Positions 61,301-64,000 of a DNA stretch of 64,000 bases are shown here, piece after piece. Position 1 is the first letter of the stretch, and each line of letters starts with the position of its first letter. This DNA is from Phaffia rhodozyma (lineage: Eukaryota; Basidiomycota; Tremellomycetes; Cystofilobasidiales; Mrakiaceae). The translations under genes were made by a program, and so were the position numbers. The notes below the pieces were generated by a model. The model made no database searches, had not been told where the DNA came from, and saw nothing but the letters and a program-made list of their open reading frames with translations. Location of the stretch: the NCBI GenBank assembly GCA_014706385.1, contig JACGZH010000009.1, forward strand, positions 310,001-374,000, in the 5' to 3' direction.

Positions 61301-62083
61301 AGAAGCTATCATCTCATCCGCTTCTTTACCTTCCTTCTCTGCTTTGTTTTACAGACGGTGGAAGTAATGTCTCTCTTGTACAACGCAGCGCTTCATGCAC
61401 ATTCGCCTCACGCCCGGGGTCGTGGATCCTTTGGTAATCATGGTCAGCATCCTCACCAGGCAAACAACAAACGACTTAACCCTACCCATGGCGTTCGGAA
61501 TAACCGACCAGACTTGCATGAGGCCGTCTCTTTCAAAGCCGATAGATCTCTTCCCGGAGGAGGCGTATTCATGGCGGCTGACGCGTTAAAGAAACAACTT
61601 GACGAGTCTGGCGTCTTGCAGGGAACGATCGAGCCTTCCGATCGACCTAGCCCGGCCGGTGGCTCTCGGTCCGAGTCGGTACGTATCTCTGGGCAGGAAC
61701 AAGAACCAAACGGGGTTGACTTTGGAGTATTAGGAACAGGATCGGGATGGAACTTCAACCCGGACATAAAGACGGGCAATCTCGTCGGGTTTGTTCCGCC
61801 AATGCCAACGCCCGGTCTACCGAGTCTGACGATCGAGAACGGCATGGTTTCCGGATCTAGTTCTGGTTCTGGTCAAAGCCCGGATTCAGGCTTAGGGATG
61901 GGGTCAGGGACGAACATGGAGATGAGATTGGGGCAAGCGCACCGAACGGGCAGCGGAGAAGCTGAAAGTGGGTTACAGGGCACACCAAGTTCGAATTGGT
62001 CAGATGAATTTCTCGTCAGTGGGGTACCAAACCAGATGTTTGATTGGCCTTCATGGGATTCGGTATGTTCTCTTTCTACCTGA
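58304..62083 (+). CDS. Zn(II)2Cys6 fungal transcription factor
   Basis: A nuclear regulator with a binuclear zinc cluster: CDKCRSSKTRC, then a loop DILPNSEPPV and CKHCLNAQVEC (C-x2-C-x6-C-x10-C-x2-C-x6-C) at about residues 80-112. A Ser/Gln/Pro-rich linker follows, and from about residue 390 the fungal-specific transcription-factor domain: VFESLLNIYFTTISPLFPVI, LLLYAICGVAATRR, NVQSLLVLSTVGDL, RMAQELGLHRDE (joined over intron 59827-59960), RRVWSCCVIMDRWYAASLG, VPILIDLHDCDVLLP. Later exons give QYHTWARRKDPAALEALKTL and a long Gly/Ser/Pro-rich end. The start is the first ATG of the open frame, before SPSKKRKL, a probable nuclear localisation signal. Exons in 60700-61000 and the last exon are uncertain: the frame stops at 62083, but a donor after DWPSWDS (about 62063) could lead to a further exon near 62265. 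Confidence 0.9.
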
Positions 62084-63386
62084 CTTCCGGCTCGCAGCTA
62101 TGTCTGTATCAGAGAACACTCGTTCTTACGCCTGATTTTTTTTTGATCTTCCATTTCTGTTGTTTCTGGGGGACCGGTGGAAAACAATAGTTTTTCTCTC
62201 AATTCTCAGCCGAAACCGCCCAATCGGCATCCCCCCTGACGAACGTTCCCAATTCATTCTAGACTTCCAAGCCCATCTTGTCCTTTAAGAAGTCTTTTTT
62301 TTCCCCAAGTTTTGGAACAACATATCTCTATCTCGATCTTTGCTTGTCATCATCATTGTCATTCTTTTCTTCCTTCCAGTCATCTCATTCTCCTCTTTTA
62401 ATCTGCTCCCCTTTTTCCCCCTTTCATCTTTGCTCATTTCGTGTATATAATACGCTTGATCCCCCACTGTTTTGTTTTGTTTTTGTTCTGTTTCTCATTT
62501 TGTTCATTATGCTTCCCAAATTTTAATATACCTTTTCCGACCGGTCGACCGGATGATAGTTCATTCTCTGACTCTCAAGCTCCCCCACCCCAGGCGAGGC
62601 AACTGACCTCCCTCCCTTGCCTACTGATCCTATCTATCGATTTATTCAACTTGTTTTCATATAATCTTCTTCTTTTTTTTCGTTCAGATCTGCTTTTCTT
62701 CTATCTAACAATCAGTCGGTTTAGTGATCGATTGATTGATATTTCACGCTGATTTGTCGATATTGGTATCGGTAAAGGTATCGAAAACCACTTTGAGAGA
62801 AAAAAAAGAAGTAGGCGCAGGGTATCATGCAATCACCATCACACACGAAAGAACGAAAGAACGAAAGAACGAAAGAACAAACAAACAAACGACAAGTATT
62901 CGACAACCCATCGAGCTGTTATGTTCACCAACGAGAAAAAAAAAGAGCGCCATAACTGAAACTGGGACTCGAAGCGAAAGAGGTAAGTCTTAATGATCAA
63001 ATGAACAAGCAAGTAAGCAGAAGGGGAAGAAGAGAAAAAGGCAAACAAGACCCTCGCTCGAGACGAGAGAAAAGAAGAATATTGGACAAATGACGGTGTA
63101 TGTTGGGTGCACTTGATTCAAGAAGTAAAAAAGAGACAGAGACGGATCGTGTAAGGGTTAAGAAAGGGAGGGGTCGGAAAGAAGGGAGAAGAGTGTCAAT
63201 TCCTCAAACCGAATGCGAGCAGATTGCATGTGTGAGTTGATGTGTGTATGTGTGTTGTATAGGGAAAGTGAATGTAATGAAAAAGGGATAGAAATCGAAA
63301 ATGGAAGGGGAGGAAAGAACAACAGCGACGAATTGAGGGAGAACAGAAAACGACAAGGTAGGGAAAAAAAGGGGATATCCGTCGCT
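62084..63386. other. Convergent spacer, CT-rich then GA-rich
   Basis: 1.3 kb between the Zn2Cys6 gene (+) and the right-edge gene (-). T/CT-rich on the left (62280-62700) and GA-rich on the right (63000-63370), as expected for two 3' untranslated regions reading toward each other. Contains the tandem 8-mer listed separately. No gene is supported. Confidence 0.55.
62846..62893. repeat. Tandem 8-mer (cgaaagaa)4 followed by (caaa)n
   Basis: Four exact units of cgaaagaa at 62846-62877, continuing into three to four caaa units. Non-coding. Confidence 0.9.
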
Positions 63387-64000
63387 TTACCAGCTGTCAA
63401 ACGACACCCGGTCATCCCCTTCGACTGCAACCGAGTCAGTCTTCTCTCGGAAAAGAGCATGAGCCCAAGAAAAGGTCGAGAGGTCAGGTGGTGATGGACG
63501 AATGAGGGGGTGTCCTTCCGAAAGAGAATCATCCGATATGGAGAGCGAGAGAGAGGATGAAACGGAGAGTGAAGGCGAGAACAATAAGGGCTCAGTTGAT
63601 TGCCTCGAGGGATCCAGGCTGGCCGTCGGGAACGAGACAGAAGCTGAGTCTGACGGATAAGAGGGAACAAGATACGATTGGCGTACAGGCTCGGCGGGTG
63701 ACAGGGGAAGTGAAGATTCGAAAGAATCCGGCAAGTCCATCATGGTAGAAAGCGTTTCCAAACTGGGAGTTATCGGTTTGGCGGAAGGAAAGAAACCGCT
63801 ATCGGTTCTGGTCAGGCGGGGAAGCTTGTTGGGAGACTCTTTGAGCTGTGATGACGGTGACGGCTCGGGTATCGTCATCGTTCTCGTCAGATCCCAATCT
63901 GGTGTGGGCGGTGGGGAGTCCGAGACAGACGACCAGTTTGCTCGAGGAAAGATCGACAGTGGAGGGCGTTCGCCATCAACTGAAGGTGTGGCTGGTGCTT
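63387..64000 (-). CDS. Ser/Pro-rich protein, 3' end of a gene running off the window
   Basis: An open minus-strand frame of at least 204 codons that enters at the right edge (SVDGERPPLSIFPRANWSS) and ends DRVSFDSW before the stop at 63387-63389. It is rich in Ser, Pro and Asp with short motif-like pieces (NKLPRLTRTDSGFFPSAK, TMMDLPDSFESSLPLSP, FSWAHALFREK) and no folded domain. It is the disordered C-terminus of a larger protein. The family cannot be told from this part. The frame stays open to position 64000, so the true start is outside. Confidence 0.7.
   Translation of the reverse strand, partial: APATPSVDGERPPLSIFPRANWSSVSDSPPPTPDWDLTRTMTIPEPSPSSQLKESPNKLPRLTRTDSGFFPSAKPITPSLETLSTMMDLPDSFESSLPLSPAEPVRQSYLVPSYPSDSASVSFPTASLDPSRQSTEPLLFSPSLSVSSSLSLSISDDSLSEGHPLIRPSPPDLSTFSWAHALFREKTDSVAVEGDDRVSFDSW

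Noticed and set aside
63158..63670. 170-codon minus-strand ORF overlapping the right-edge gene
   Set aside because: Different frame from the longer open frame that continues to the window edge; Leu/Phe/His-rich low-complexity.

Overview
The window is nuclear DNA of an intron-dense fungus. Most genes are broken into short exons by introns of about 50-170 bases with GT..AG ends and pyrimidine-rich acceptors. Base composition looks balanced, non-coding DNA is rich in CT/GA runs, and spacers are mostly a few hundred bases. The gene set (Hal-type kinase, Zn2Cys6 factor, fungal amino-acid permease, dCMP deaminase with an N-terminal P-loop-like region, serine-rich proteins) and the intron density point to a basidiomycete. 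A tremellomycete yeast, for example near Phaffia/Xanthophyllomyces, fits best, but this is inference without a database search.

Layout. 1-6.7 kb: 3' end of a molybdenum-cofactor gene (MoaC part, preceded by what looks like the last residues of the MoaA part), a nitronate monooxygenase (-), a TRP14-like thioredoxin (+) and a small predicted mitochondrial protein (-). 6.7-9.1 kb: long gene-poor spacer. 9.1-16 kb: Hal4/Sat4-like kinase (+), a 731-residue protein with a C-terminal OB-fold-like region (-), and a 75-residue protein (+) sharing a 149-base divergent spacer with it. 16.5-23.2 kb: amino-acid permease (-) and glycine-cleavage T protein (+). 24-34 kb: PIF1-family helicase (+), eIF2B epsilon (-), TMEM14-like protein (-) and a tetraspan membrane protein (-). 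34.7-47.4 kb: dCMP deaminase (+), a very long zinc-finger protein with polyglutamine (+) and a mitochondrial-type AAA ATPase (+). 47.6-54.8 kb: DHR1/ECM16-type DEAH helicase (-) and a Maf-type nucleotide pyrophosphatase (+). 55-64 kb: an unrecognised Ser/Lys-rich protein (-), a Zn2Cys6 transcription factor (+) and the 3' end of a Ser/Pro-rich gene (-) that leaves the window.

These are mostly housekeeping genes and I see no operon-like or secondary-metabolite cluster. Themes shared by several genes are mitochondrial function (T protein, AAA ATPase, TMEM14, PIF1 with a presequence-like start), nucleotide metabolism and sanitation (dCMP deaminase, Maf) and ribosome/translation (DHR1, eIF2B epsilon). 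No transposon, CRISPR array, rRNA or convincing tRNA was found. The best candidates for something under-described are the OB-fold protein, the AAA ATPase whose N-terminal half looks like a dead AAA domain, the consecutive 13- and 14-base microexons of the nitronate monooxygenase, and the likely MOCS1A-MOCS1B fusion at the left edge. Exon joints given here were worked out by eye from splice signals and reading-frame continuity.
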